23,481 nucleotides of DNA from an uncultured Butyricicoccus sp. (lineage in GTDB: Bacteria > Bacillota > Clostridia > Oscillospirales > Butyricicoccaceae). Location: positions 1 through 23,481 of the forward strand of contig USSI01000005.1 of NCBI GenBank assembly GCA_900557315.1, in the 5' to 3' direction. A program made the translations under genes and the position numbers. The notes beneath the pieces are model-generated. The model made no database searches. It was not told the DNA's origin and was given only the letters and a program-made list of their open reading frames with translations. Shown in pieces: positions 7,434-15,453 of this stretch (positions within the stretch are counted from its first letter, which is position 1; each line of letters begins with the position of its first letter).

Positions 7434-8396
7434 TCAGCCCGGATATGCCCGCTCCAGTTCGTCCAGCGTCGCCATGACCGCACCCTTATGCTGCACGGTC
7501 AGCGAAGCATACCGCGCGGAAAACGCTAAGTAATCTGCAAGCTGTTTGCTGTCCAGCGCAGCAAGCCCCTCCCGCGTCACACCGTCGCGGGTGAGCTGGT
7601 ACAGGAACGAGCCGATAAACGAATCCCCTGCGCCGGTCGTGTCGGTCACAGGCACACGGAGCGTTTCGGCAAACGCCTCGGCGTGCGGCGTATAGGCCGC
7701 CGAACCGTCCGCGCCGCGTGTTACAAGCAGCAGGCGGCAGCCCATGGCAAACAGCTTTTCCGCCGCCTCGCGCTCGTCTGTACAGCCGGTGACAAACTCG
7801 ACCTCGTCATCCGACAGTTTGACCAGATCGGCATAGGGCAGGAACGCCCGGATTGCCTTTTGGCATTCCTCCGGGCTGCTCCACAGCGGCAGACGGACGT
7901 TGGGGTCAAACGAGAGGATCGCGCCCGCGCGCCCCGCCAGCTCAATCGCCTTGCGGTGCGCCAGCCGCACCGGCCAGTCCACCAGATCAACCGAGCAGAA
8001 GTGCAGCGCCGCACAGTCGTCAAACATATCAGCCGTGATCTGGTCCTGATCCAGGAACAGGTCGGCTGAGGGGTTGCGGAAAAAGGAAAACTCACGGTTG
8101 CCCGTCGCGTCAAGCGAGACGAACGCAAGGCCGGTGTTCGCCCGGCCCGTGCGGAACACATAGGAGGTGTCCACCCCGTTCGACTGCAGCACCTTGAGGA
8201 TATGCGTGCCGAACGCATCCTCCCCCACCTGCGAGATCATTGCCGCCTTGCCGCCCAGCCGCGCCACCGCCGCCGCGACATTGGCGGGCGCGCCGCCTGC
8301 CACGCGTTCGAAATGCGTCACCTCATCGAGCGTGCAGCCTTTTTGCTGGGGCACAAAATCAATCAGCAGTTCCCCGATTGCAACCACTTTTTTCAT
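7434..8396 (-). CDS. scrK: Fructokinase / PfkB-family sugar kinase (last gene of the sucrose operon)
   Basis: A 320-residue PfkB-family kinase. It shows the N-terminal GELLIDFVP, the substrate-side motif RVAGGAPANVAAAVARLGG (31-49) and the C-terminal signature DTTGAGDSFIG with the catalytic base Asp258. In this operon it would phosphorylate the fructose released by ScrB to fructose-6-phosphate. The ATG at 8396 is chosen because TTTTGGAGGAAAACGC precedes it; the frame is open further upstream to 8465 but only inside the HAD gene. The ATGA overlap with the HAD stop couples the two. The sugar specificity comes from context: the family also holds other ketose and nucleoside kinases. Confidence 0.85.
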   Translation of the reverse strand: MKKVVAIGELLIDFVPQQKGCTLDEVTHFERVAGGAPANVAAAVARLGGKAAMISQVGEDAFGTHILKVLQSNGVDTSYVFRTGRANTGLAFVSLDATGNREFSFFRNPSADLFLDQDQITADMFDDCAALHFCSVDLVDWPVRLAHRKAIELAGRAGAILSFDPNVRLPLWSSPEECQKAIRAFLPYADLVKLSDDEVEFVTGCTDEREAAEKLFAMGCRLLLVTRGADGSAAYTPHAEAFAETLRVPVTDTTGAGDSFIGSFLYQLTRDGVTREGLAALDSKQLADYLAFSARYASLTVQHKGAVMATLDELERAYPG

Positions 8397-9259
8397 GCGT
8401 TTTCCTCCAAAATATACCGGTAGATTGCCTGCGCCACGCCATCGTCGGCATTGCTGCCTGTGCATACATCTGCCGCCTGACGGATGTAGGGCGCGGCGTT
8501 CGCCATCGCAACGCCCAGCCCCGCCATGCGAAGCATAGACAGGTCGTTGTCGCTGTCGCCGATCGCCATGACCGCATCCATGCCAAAGCCCAGATGCGCC
8601 GCAAGCCGTTCCAGCCCGCGCCCCTTGTGCACACCCCTGCGGTTGATCTCGACGTTCTTGAGCGCGCCGCCGTACATGATCGAGGGCGCAAGCTCAAACA
8701 TCCCGGTCTGCTCCAATACCCGCATCATCCGGTCAACCTGCGCGGGATCGAGGTCATGCAAAATCGCTTTGAAGATGCGGCCGTCCTCTTTTTCCAGCAA
8801 AGCGCGCCATTTTTCCTCACTGTCAACGAAGAAATACCCCTCGCTTGTCTCATCCAGCGCGGTGCGGCCGCGCCTCCGGATCTCCTGCAGGAAACGCAGG
8901 AACTCCCTGCCGTAATACAGGCTTTCGCCCGTATACAGGCAGGGATCGGTATCAAACTGCGCACAAACCGCGAGCACCGTCTCACACATCCGCCGGTCAA
9001 GCCCGTCAAATGCGATCTGTCTGCCGTCCGCCACGCGCTCAACCGCCGCGCCGTTGGCAATCACCGCCCAGTCCGCCGGGGCTTCCAGCTGGCTGTCGAA
9101 CACGCGGGCTTCCTTCAGATTCCGGCCGGTGCACAGCACAATCTGCACCCCCGCCTGCTGCGCCAGCCGCACCGCGCGGGCATTGGCTTTTGTCACACGG
9201 CTGGACGGGTCAAGCAGCGTCCCGTCCAGATCGAGTGCAAGCAGTTTATACTTTGGCAT
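8393..9259 (-). CDS. Cof-type HAD-IIB phosphatase
   Basis: A 288-residue haloacid dehalogenase superfamily hydrolase. The nucleophile motif LLALDLDGTLLD has Asp10 and Asp12, followed by IVLCTGRN (motif II region), a Cof-type cap and GDSDNDLSML (motif IV) with the metal-binding acids. Cof-type enzymes remove phosphate from sugar phosphates, FMN or pyridoxal phosphate. Lying between scrB and scrK, with a 4-base overlap to scrK, it may relieve sugar-phosphate overload during sucrose use; that role is inferred. The ATG at 9259 is picked over an earlier ATG at 9295 because AAAAGGTGGAAAACC lies directly before it and the conserved sequence starts at residue 4. Confidence 0.87.
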   Translation of the reverse strand: MPKYKLLALDLDGTLLDPSSRVTKANARAVRLAQQAGVQIVLCTGRNLKEARVFDSQLEAPADWAVIANGAAVERVADGRQIAFDGLDRRMCETVLAVCAQFDTDPCLYTGESLYYGREFLRFLQEIRRRGRTALDETSEGYFFVDSEEKWRALLEKEDGRIFKAILHDLDPAQVDRMMRVLEQTGMFELAPSIMYGGALKNVEINRRGVHKGRGLERLAAHLGFGMDAVMAIGDSDNDLSMLRMAGLGVAMANAAPYIRQAADVCTGSNADDGVAQAIYRYILEENA

Positions 9260-9347
9260 GGTTTTCCACCTTTTACTTCCGATGATATTGTACAACCGGG
9301 GCCGCGCCGTTTTGCAGGATTTTCCGCCCGATTATGCGGGATTCCGT

Positions 9348-10736
9348 TTACTGGATTTGCAGCACGCCCATCGCCCATATCTCCGCCTGCGCGCCGGTCA
9401 TCTGCACGCCGCAGGCCGTCGGGTCGGGATAATACCGCGTGGTCAGCACCTGCTCTCCGCCGTTGACAAAAATCTCAAGCGAGGAAGCATCCGCCAGCAC
9501 GCGCAGGGATGCGACCGTATCGACGTCGGCATACCGCACGGTGCGCCCCTCGCCGCCCTGCGCAAGCGTGAGCGACAGCTGTTCTTTGTCCCATTCTACC
9601 ACAGCCGCCCCGCGGATGACAAGCCTGCCTTCGGCCTCCGTGCGGCATTCCATGTCGAACACCTGCGCCTGTTCGGGCCGTATGCGCGCGCCGCGCAGCG
9701 CGGCAATCTCGGGTGCGGGGACACGCAGGATGCGTTCTCCCTCGCGCCGCAGCTGACATGGCACGGTCATGCAGTGCTGCCAGCCGTTTTCCACGGTCGG
9801 GTTGGTGTAGTCCGCATCCGGCATACCCATCCAGCCGATCAGCAGGCGGCGGCCTGCATCCTGAAAGCTCTGCGGCGCATAAAAGTCAAAGCCGCAGTCC
9901 AGCTCGCGGAATTCTCCCAGCGTGTAATCCCCGCGGAAATCGCCGTACAGCGGGAAATACCCGCACGAATACACGTTCTGATACTTATTGCCCTGCCGGG
10001 TCACGCCCTGCGGGGAGCAAACGAGGAACCACTGCCCGTCCAGCTCGAACAGGTCGGGACATTCCCACATATAGCCGAACTTCTCAGGCGTTGTCAGGGT
10101 ATTGCTATGCGTCCAGTTCCGCTTGTCCGCGGACTCGTACACCAGAAGCTCGCCCCGGTCGTCTTTGGTGCGCGCGCCGAGCACCATATAATACCTGCCG
10201 TCCTGCGCCCACACTTTCGGGTCGCGCACATGGCAGGTGACGTCCGCCGGGTAGTCCCTGTTCTCCAGCAGCAGCTCATTGGTTTCGGCCGTCATCCCGT
10301 CGCAGGAAACGGCAAGCGCGGTGTTGTGGCCGCGCCCCGCTGTGATATAGTCGTAATCGCCCGCATGCTTGACGTTGCCCGTGTAATAAAGGTACATCGT
10401 GCCGTCCTCGACCAGCGCCGAGCCGGAATACACGCCGTGGATGTCCCACGGCTGGTCCGGGTACAGCATGGACGGCAGCTGCTCCCAGTGCAGCAGGTCG
10501 CGGCTGCGGTAATGCCCCCAATGCTTGACCCCGCCCGTGGGATCGAACGGGCCATACTGATAAAACACATGATACCATTCCCCGCAGCGGCACAGGCCGT
10601 TGGGGTCGTTCATCCAGCCGACCGGCGGCATCAGATGGAACCGCTGGCGGTACGGGTCGGCCGCCGCGCGCGGGCCGTCCTCCCGCTCGATGCGGGCCAC
10701 CAGCCGCGCCAGGTCGCGCTGTAATGCGTTGCTCAT
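9348..10736 (-). CDS. scrB: Sucrose-6-phosphate hydrolase (GH32)
   Basis: A 462-residue glycoside hydrolase family 32 enzyme. The catalytic residues are visible: WMNDPNG with the nucleophile Asp44, RDP with Asp172, and ECPDLF with the acid/base Glu225. The five-bladed propeller is followed by a C-terminal beta-sandwich (from about 330), with a typical FVNGGEQVLTTRYYP stretch. It splits sucrose-6-phosphate to glucose-6-phosphate and fructose. The ATG at 10736 follows ACAGGAGGAACGATC, 17 bases after the scrA stop. The pairing with a sucrose-type PTS permease and fructokinase supports the sucrose-6-phosphate assignment over free sucrose or fructans. Confidence 0.92.
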   Translation of the reverse strand: MSNALQRDLARLVARIEREDGPRAAADPYRQRFHLMPPVGWMNDPNGLCRCGEWYHVFYQYGPFDPTGGVKHWGHYRSRDLLHWEQLPSMLYPDQPWDIHGVYSGSALVEDGTMYLYYTGNVKHAGDYDYITAGRGHNTALAVSCDGMTAETNELLLENRDYPADVTCHVRDPKVWAQDGRYYMVLGARTKDDRGELLVYESADKRNWTHSNTLTTPEKFGYMWECPDLFELDGQWFLVCSPQGVTRQGNKYQNVYSCGYFPLYGDFRGDYTLGEFRELDCGFDFYAPQSFQDAGRRLLIGWMGMPDADYTNPTVENGWQHCMTVPCQLRREGERILRVPAPEIAALRGARIRPEQAQVFDMECRTEAEGRLVIRGAAVVEWDKEQLSLTLAQGGEGRTVRYADVDTVASLRVLADASSLEIFVNGGEQVLTTRYYPDPTACGVQMTGAQAEIWAMGVLQIQ

Positions 10737-10753
10737 GATCGTTCCTCCTGTAA

Positions 10754-12664
10754 TTACCGCTTCAGCGTCATCAGCATATCTTTGCAAGCGGTTACTGCAC
10801 CGTTTTTGCGCTCCACCTCGGCATAATCGTCCGAATTGGTCACAATAACCGGGGTGATGGTCCGGTAGCCTTCCTTTTCAATGGCCGCGATATCAAACTC
10901 GAGCAGCAGGTCGCCCGCCTTGACGCGCTGGCCATCCTCCACATGGCCGGTGTAGTGCTTGCCGTCAAGGTTTACCGTGTCAATGCCGACGTGAATGAGC
11001 AGTTCTGCGCCGTTGTCGCAGGTCAGGCCGACCGCGTGCCCCATGACCGCGGAAACCGTCGCGTCACAGGGCGCGAACACCTTGCCTTCGCTGGGCTTTA
11101 CCGCGATACCCTTGCCGAGCGCCTCGGCAGCGAACGCCGGGTCGCCGGTTTCGCTCAGCGGGACTGCCTCGCCGGTCAGCGGGGAGACGATCGATACCCC
11201 ACCCGTCTGCGGGGCCGGGACTGCCGCCGGGGCGGGCTGGGCCGCGGGCTGCTCCGGAGCGGGAACCGCTTCCGGCTGTTCCTCCTCCTGCGGCAGGCCG
11301 AAGAACCACGAAATCACAAACGCCACGCCGGTCGCGATTGCGATGGTGATGACATACTGAACCGGATGATGCAGGTGCAGCAGGATGCCAAAGATGCCGG
11401 TCACGCCCGTACCGGTTGCGCCCAGCCCGACAATCGAGGCATACAGCGCGCCGCACGCGCCGCCGATCGAACCGGCGATGAACGGGCGGAAGAAACGCAG
11501 GTTGACGCCGAAGATCGCGGGTTCGGTAATGCCCATAAACGCGGAGAGCGAAGCGGGCAGCGCCATGGATTTGAGCTTTTTGTTCTTTGTCTTGAGCGCG
11601 ACCGCGAGCGCCGCACCGCCCTGTGCCACGTTCGCCGCCGAGGCCAGCGGCAGCCAGAAGGTCATGCCGTAGGCGCTGATCTGGCCGAGGTCGATGATGG
11701 TATACATATGATGGATGCCCGAGACGACCGTCGTCGCGTACAGGCCGCCCATGATGAACGAACCGATGCCGAACGGGATGGCAATCAGCCACTGCACGCC
11801 GTCAATCACATAATTCTCGACCGTGGTGAACACCGGGCCAATCGCCGCAAGGGTCAGGTAGCCGGTGACGAACACGCTTACCAGCGGGGTGACGAACAGG
11901 TCAAACATGGGCGGCACGATCTTGTGCAGGCGCTTTTCCAGCCAGCACATCACCCATACCGCGATGATAACCGGGATGACGTGGCCCTGATAGCCGACCA
12001 GCGGCACTTCATACAGGCCGAAGAACACTTCCTGATAGGTATGCACGCCCTCGGTTGCAACCGTCCATGCGTTCTGCAGATCGGGATGCAGCATAATCAT
12101 GCCGATAACCGCGCCGAGGAAGGGGTTCCCGCCGAACACCTTGGCCGCGGAGAACGCGATCAGGATCGGCAGGAAGGTATACGCAACATTGGAGAACAGC
12201 TGCGCGAATACGTAGATCGAACTTGTGGTATCCAGCTGGATAAAGCCGTTACCCACCATGAAGTTCAAAGACTCCATGATGCCCATCAGGAAGCCGGACG
12301 CCACAATCGCCGGGATGATCGGCACGAAGATGTCGCCCAGCGTCTTGATCGCGCGCTGGAACCAGTTGCCCTTTGCCGCGCCCTGCGCCTTGGCCTCGTC
12401 CTTGCTGACCGCCGCCGCGCCCGAGAGCGCAATAAACTCGTCATAAACCTTGTTGACCGTGCCCGTGCCGAAGATAATCTGCAGCTGTCCCTGCGCTTCA
12501 AACACGCCCTGCACGCCGGCCGCGTTTTCCAGTTCCTTTTTGTTCACCTTTCCGTTGTCCGCAATGACAAGGCGCAGGCGGGTTGCGCAGTGCGCCGCAG
12601 ACACAACATTCTCTTTGCCTCCGATGTTCCGGAGCACCTCGGAGGCTGCCTTCCTGTAGTCCAC
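10754..12664 (-). CDS. scrA: PTS sucrose transporter EIIBCA
   Basis: A 636-residue three-domain permease. The EIIB domain (1-90) carries the phosphorylated Cys26 in AAHCATRLRL. The EIIC domain (about 105-455) has around ten membrane segments and the conserved GITEPAIFGVNLR loop. A Pro/Ala/Glu-rich linker (about 460-490) leads to an EIIA domain of the glucose type, with the phosphorylated His558 in LLIHVGIDTV. It imports sucrose and releases sucrose-6-phosphate inside. The built-in EIIA means only EI and HPr are needed. The start is GTG, behind AAAGGGTGGAACAAAG. The family also includes trehalose and beta-glucoside permeases, but the scrB, scrK and scrR neighbours favour sucrose. Confidence 0.92.
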   Translation of the reverse strand: MDYRKAASEVLRNIGGKENVVSAAHCATRLRLVIADNGKVNKKELENAAGVQGVFEAQGQLQIIFGTGTVNKVYDEFIALSGAAAVSKDEAKAQGAAKGNWFQRAIKTLGDIFVPIIPAIVASGFLMGIMESLNFMVGNGFIQLDTTSSIYVFAQLFSNVAYTFLPILIAFSAAKVFGGNPFLGAVIGMIMLHPDLQNAWTVATEGVHTYQEVFFGLYEVPLVGYQGHVIPVIIAVWVMCWLEKRLHKIVPPMFDLFVTPLVSVFVTGYLTLAAIGPVFTTVENYVIDGVQWLIAIPFGIGSFIMGGLYATTVVSGIHHMYTIIDLGQISAYGMTFWLPLASAANVAQGGAALAVALKTKNKKLKSMALPASLSAFMGITEPAIFGVNLRFFRPFIAGSIGGACGALYASIVGLGATGTGVTGIFGILLHLHHPVQYVITIAIATGVAFVISWFFGLPQEEEQPEAVPAPEQPAAQPAPAAVPAPQTGGVSIVSPLTGEAVPLSETGDPAFAAEALGKGIAVKPSEGKVFAPCDATVSAVMGHAVGLTCDNGAELLIHVGIDTVNLDGKHYTGHVEDGQRVKAGDLLLEFDIAAIEKEGYRTITPVIVTNSDDYAEVERKNGAVTACKDMLMTLKR

Positions 12665-12690
12665 CTTTGTTCCACCCTTTCACACATTTT

Positions 12691-12706
12691 ATGAAACCGA
12701 TTTCAT
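12691..12706 (-). promoter_or_regulatory. Operator of the scr operon (ScrR site and/or CcpA cre)
   Basis: ATGAAATCGGTTTCAT on the minus strand is an inverted repeat with one mismatch and the central CG typical of LacI-family operators. It also fits the CcpA consensus TGWAANCGNTNWCA at every defined position. It lies about 8 to 23 bases downstream of the expected start of scrA, where a bound repressor would block elongation. Confidence 0.75.
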
Positions 12707-12719
12707 TTTTCTTGTCTGT

Positions 12720-12749
12720 ATTATACCGCCGCAGCGCACACTCTGTAAA
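12720..12749 (-). promoter_or_regulatory. Sigma-A promoter of scrA
   Basis: On the minus strand TTTACA (12744-12749), an 18-base spacer and a perfect TATAAT (12720-12725) precede the operator. Transcription would start near 12713 and read scrA, scrB, the HAD gene and scrK to the terminator at 7389. Confidence 0.8.
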
Positions 12750-12828
12750 CCCGCAATACTACCCAAACCTTTTCAGCTCTTTTTGCGCACTTTCTCTAAT
12801 TATCCCGCAGGAATCCTGCAATATACAC

Positions 12829-12863
12829 AAAAAAGCCGCCTGCGTTTTGACAACACAGGCGGC
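12829..12863 (-). terminator. Intrinsic terminator of scrR
   Basis: GCCGCCTG (12835-12842) pairs with CAGGCGGC (12856-12863), with three further pairs inside the loop after one mismatch. On the minus strand six T follow. It lies 15 bases past the scrR stop, so scrR is a unit separate from scrA and regulates it in trans. Confidence 0.8.
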
Positions 12864-12878
12864 CTGCCGCTTGTTTTC

Positions 12879-13859
12879 TCAGATGGACTCTCCTGGGTAC
12901 ACCTCAAAGCCTAACATCAGCTGTTTTTTGCGGTCCACACCCTGTTCAATGATCTCGAGCAGGTCGCGCGCCGCCTCTTCCCCGCTGGTTTGGTAATAAT
13001 AATGCGCAGTCGCCAGCTTCGGACGCACCAATTCGCTCAGACGCGAGTGACCGATGCCCGCAAGCGCAATATCCGCCGGTATCCGCCTGCCGTGCTCCTC
13101 AATCCGTTTCTTCACGCCAATCGCTATGGAATCGGTTGCACAAAAAACGCCCTCGATATCCGGTACGCGGGACAGCAGCCGCTCTGCTGCGGCATAGCCG
13201 CCGTCGATGGAGAAGTCGCTCTGTTCCAGCCAGGCTGCATCCGGCTCCTGCCCGGCTTCGCGCATCGCATCCTGCCAGCCCGCACGGCGCGCCGCACCCG
13301 CCGCCCTGTCGCGCGGGGTCACGCCGATGTAGCCGATGCGCCGGCGGCCGCTTTGCAGCAGCAGCCCGGTCACCGCACGCGCCGCCCCCCGGTCATCGTG
13401 GTAGACGCAGGTCATGCCCTCCATGCGCTGGCCGACCAGCACAACCGGGCAGCCCAGCGCCCCAAGCGCCTGCCTGTGCGCGCCGGACAGGATGGTCGCA
13501 ACCAGAATCACGCCGTCCACATTGCCGCTGCGGAACACCTCAAGGTATTCCAGCTCTTTCTCCACGCGGTTGTCCGTATTGGCCAGCAGCAGGCGGTACC
13601 CTTGTTCCTCAAGCACGCGGGAGATGCCCGCCACCACCCGGCTGATGGACTCCGAGTCGATGCGCGGCACGATCACGCCCACCATCCGGCTTTTGCCGGT
13701 GCGCAGTGTCTGCGCCTGCTGCGAGGGGACGTAGCCGGTCTCCTCAATGACACGCCGGATCGCCTCCCGCTTTTCCGAGCTGACATAGCCGTTATTCAGA
13801 TAGCGTGACACCGCGGCTTTGGAAACGCCCGCGCGGGACGCGATCTCCGCAATGGTCAT
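12879..13859 (-). CDS. scrR: LacI-family sucrose operon regulator
   Basis: A 326-residue regulator. The N-terminal helix-turn-helix and hinge (TIAEIASRAGVSKAAVSRYL, then QQAQTLRTGKSRMVGVIVPR) are followed by a periplasmic-binding-protein-like sensor domain (about 59-326). Its position directly upstream of scrA marks it as the repressor of sucrose uptake, probably released by sucrose-6-phosphate or fructose. The likely site is the repeat at 12691-12706. The ATG lies behind GAGGAGGAAATAACCCT. It starts 28 bases after the YgjP-type gene, with no terminator between, so read-through from the DMT transporter promoter is possible. I see no clear promoter of its own. Confidence 0.87.
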   Translation of the reverse strand: MTIAEIASRAGVSKAAVSRYLNNGYVSSEKREAIRRVIEETGYVPSQQAQTLRTGKSRMVGVIVPRIDSESISRVVAGISRVLEEQGYRLLLANTDNRVEKELEYLEVFRSGNVDGVILVATILSGAHRQALGALGCPVVLVGQRMEGMTCVYHDDRGAARAVTGLLLQSGRRRIGYIGVTPRDRAAGAARRAGWQDAMREAGQEPDAAWLEQSDFSIDGGYAAAERLLSRVPDIEGVFCATDSIAIGVKKRIEEHGRRIPADIALAGIGHSRLSELVRPKLATAHYYYQTSGEEAARDLLEIIEQGVDRKKQLMLGFEVYPGESI

Positions 13860-13887
13860 AGGGTTATTTCCTCCTCTTCATGCGTGG

Positions 13888-14402
13888 TCATTCGCGCAGC
13901 AGTGCGCGGCGGGCGCGGTAGTCCGGCATATATTGCCCGACCAGCGCCCAGAACTGCGGCCCGTGGTTTTTATGCACAATATGCGCCAGCTCGTGCACAA
14001 CAACATAGTCCACCGCCGCCTCCGGGTAGTCCATCAGCCGCCAGGAAAAGCAGATGCGGTTTTTCCCGCTGCACGAGCCGAACCGCGTACGGGCAGAAGT
14101 AATGGTCATTCCAGTGGGCTGCACGCCCATCATCTGCGCATAGTGCGCCACCTTGGCAGCTCGGTCTTTGCGCGGCGGATGAGCTCCGCCCGGCGCGCGT
14201 CATCCGGTTCCGGATGCGCGATGAGCCGCTCGCGCTGGCGCTGCTGCGCCCGGGATATCCAGTCCGCATGGGCGGCGACGAACCGCTCGATCTGCGCGCC
14301 GGACACGCGCAGGGGCGCGCGCACGATCACCCTGCCCTCGCGCGTCACTTCCACCGACAGCGTTTTGCGCCGCGAGCGCTTCAGTTCATACCTTTCCGCC
14401 AC
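13888..14402 (-). pseudogene. YgjP-type zinc metallopeptidase (M48/DUF45), frameshifted
   Basis: The first frame starts at GTG (14402), inside the end of the DMT transporter gene, and codes AERYELKRSRRKTLSVEVTR up to AKTELP before leaving frame and stopping at 14130. The second frame resumes with VAHYAQMMGVQPTG, then TSARTRFGSCSGKNRICFSW and the zinc motif HELAH with HKNHGPQFW, to the stop at 13888. Adding one base near 14155 joins them into 171 residues, close to the usual size of this family. The zinc ligands and catalytic Glu are intact in the second part. As read, neither fragment is a whole enzyme. Whether this is real decay or a one-base assembly error cannot be decided here. The physiological substrate of such proteins is not known. 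Confidence 0.75.
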
Positions 14403-15273
14403 GCGCCTGCTCCCGGCTTTCCAGCATGCGGTTGTAGAAGAACATCAGCACGGACACGCCGCAGATCACGATATAGCCGAGCACGCTCAGCCCGTCCGGA
14501 ATCTGGCCAAACAGCAGGAAGCCGAAAACCGCAGAAAACAGCACCTGCGTATAATCAAACACCGAAATTTCCTTGGCCGGTGCGTGTGCATAAGCCAGCG
14601 TTACGCCGAATTGTCCCAGCGTTGCCGACCCGCCCGCGCAGAGCAGGCAGGCAAGCTGGCCCCAGGTCATGGGATGGAAGTCCAGCAGCATGAACGGCAG
14701 GCAGGCCAGCGTGGAAAACGCGGAGAAGAAAAACACGATGCGCGCGCTTTTTTCACCCTTTTGGGACAGGGCACGCACCGCAGTATATGCCGCGCCTGCG
14801 CCCACGCCGCCGAGCAGGCCGATTAGCGCGGGAAATGCCGCAGACGAAAATCCCGGCTTGACAATCAGCATGCTGCCGCCGAACGCTGCAAGCACCGCGA
14901 GGTATTGCACTGCGTTCGCACGCTCTTTCAGCAGAACGAGCGAGAACAGTATCGCAAAAAACGGCGACATTTTGTTTAGGATATTCGCGTCCGCGAGCAG
15001 CAGGTGGTCAATCGCGTAAAAATTGCAGAAAATGCCCAGTGTGCCGCAGGCAGATCGCAGCAGCAGCAGCGGCAGGTTGCCTTTTTCCCACTTAAAGCCG
15101 GCCCCGTCGCGCCACAGCATGACCCCTGCCACAACCATGGCGACCACATTGCGGAAAAAGGATTTCTGAATCGACGGCAGATCGCCCGCCAGCCGCACAA
15201 ACATGCTCATCATCGCAAAGCCAAAGGCAGACAGCAGGATAAACCCGATCGCCTTACTCTTATTGGAAAGCAA
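14386..15273 (-). CDS. DMT superfamily (EamA) transporter
   Basis: A 295-residue integral membrane protein with about ten hydrophobic segments arranged as two EamA repeats (about 10-135 and 150-285). The repeats are visible from segments such as GFILLSAFGFAMMSMFVRLA and ISVFDYTQVLFSAVFGFLLF. EamA proteins export or import amino acids and other small metabolites; the substrate here cannot be told. The start is a TTG at 15273 behind AAAGGAGGGGGAAAGCCG. The frame is open to an ATG at 15342, but that overlaps the promoter. Its last 17 bases overlap the YgjP-type gene, so the two are likely co-transcribed. Confidence 0.85.
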   Translation of the reverse strand: MLSNKSKAIGFILLSAFGFAMMSMFVRLAGDLPSIQKSFFRNVVAMVVAGVMLWRDGAGFKWEKGNLPLLLLRSACGTLGIFCNFYAIDHLLLADANILNKMSPFFAILFSLVLLKERANAVQYLAVLAAFGGSMLIVKPGFSSAAFPALIGLLGGVGAGAAYTAVRALSQKGEKSARIVFFFSAFSTLACLPFMLLDFHPMTWGQLACLLCAGGSATLGQFGVTLAYAHAPAKEISVFDYTQVLFSAVFGFLLFGQIPDGLSVLGYIVICGVSVLMFFYNRMLESREQARGGKV

Positions 15274-15313
15274 CGGCTTTCCCCCTCCTTTTGAGATTTT
15301 TGATCCGCTACTT

Positions 15314-15342
15314 ATTGTAGCACAACAGACTGCAATATGCAA
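15314..15342 (-). promoter_or_regulatory. Sigma-A promoter of the DMT transporter gene
   Basis: On the minus strand TTGCAT (15337-15342) and TACAAT (15314-15319) are separated by 17 bases. The start point would be near 15307, about 34 bases before the TTG start codon. Confidence 0.7.
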
Positions 15343-15356
15343 AAGCCGAATGCACC

Positions 15357-15385
15357 TTGACCCACGGACAGCGGTATGGTATCTT
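15357..15385 (+). promoter_or_regulatory. Possible promoter of selD
   Basis: TTGACC (15357-15362), a 17-base spacer and TATCTT (15380-15385) suggest a moderate sigma-A promoter. The leader of about 60 bases contains a small inverted repeat (TTATCC and GGATAA around 15398-15417) of unknown meaning. Confidence 0.5.
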
Positions 15386-15453
15386 TTTGGTAGCCATTAT
15401 CCTTTTTGCAGGATAACGCTGTCAGGACATATGGCCTTTGTATGGAGGGGTTT

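Noticed and set aside
9260..9347. Separate promoter or terminator between scrB and the HAD gene
   Set aside because: Only a weak 4-bp hairpin is present and no T-tract or promoter boxes were found, so the genes are probably one transcript.
9054..10724. Open frame of 556 codons on the plus strand opposite the HAD and scrB genes
   Set aside because: Shadow of scrB and the HAD gene; no motif and no start signal.
10943..12694. Long open frame of 583 codons on the plus strand opposite scrA
   Set aside because: It is antisense to an intact PTS permease, rich in Arg, His and Asp without any domain, and arises from the GC-rich third positions of scrA.
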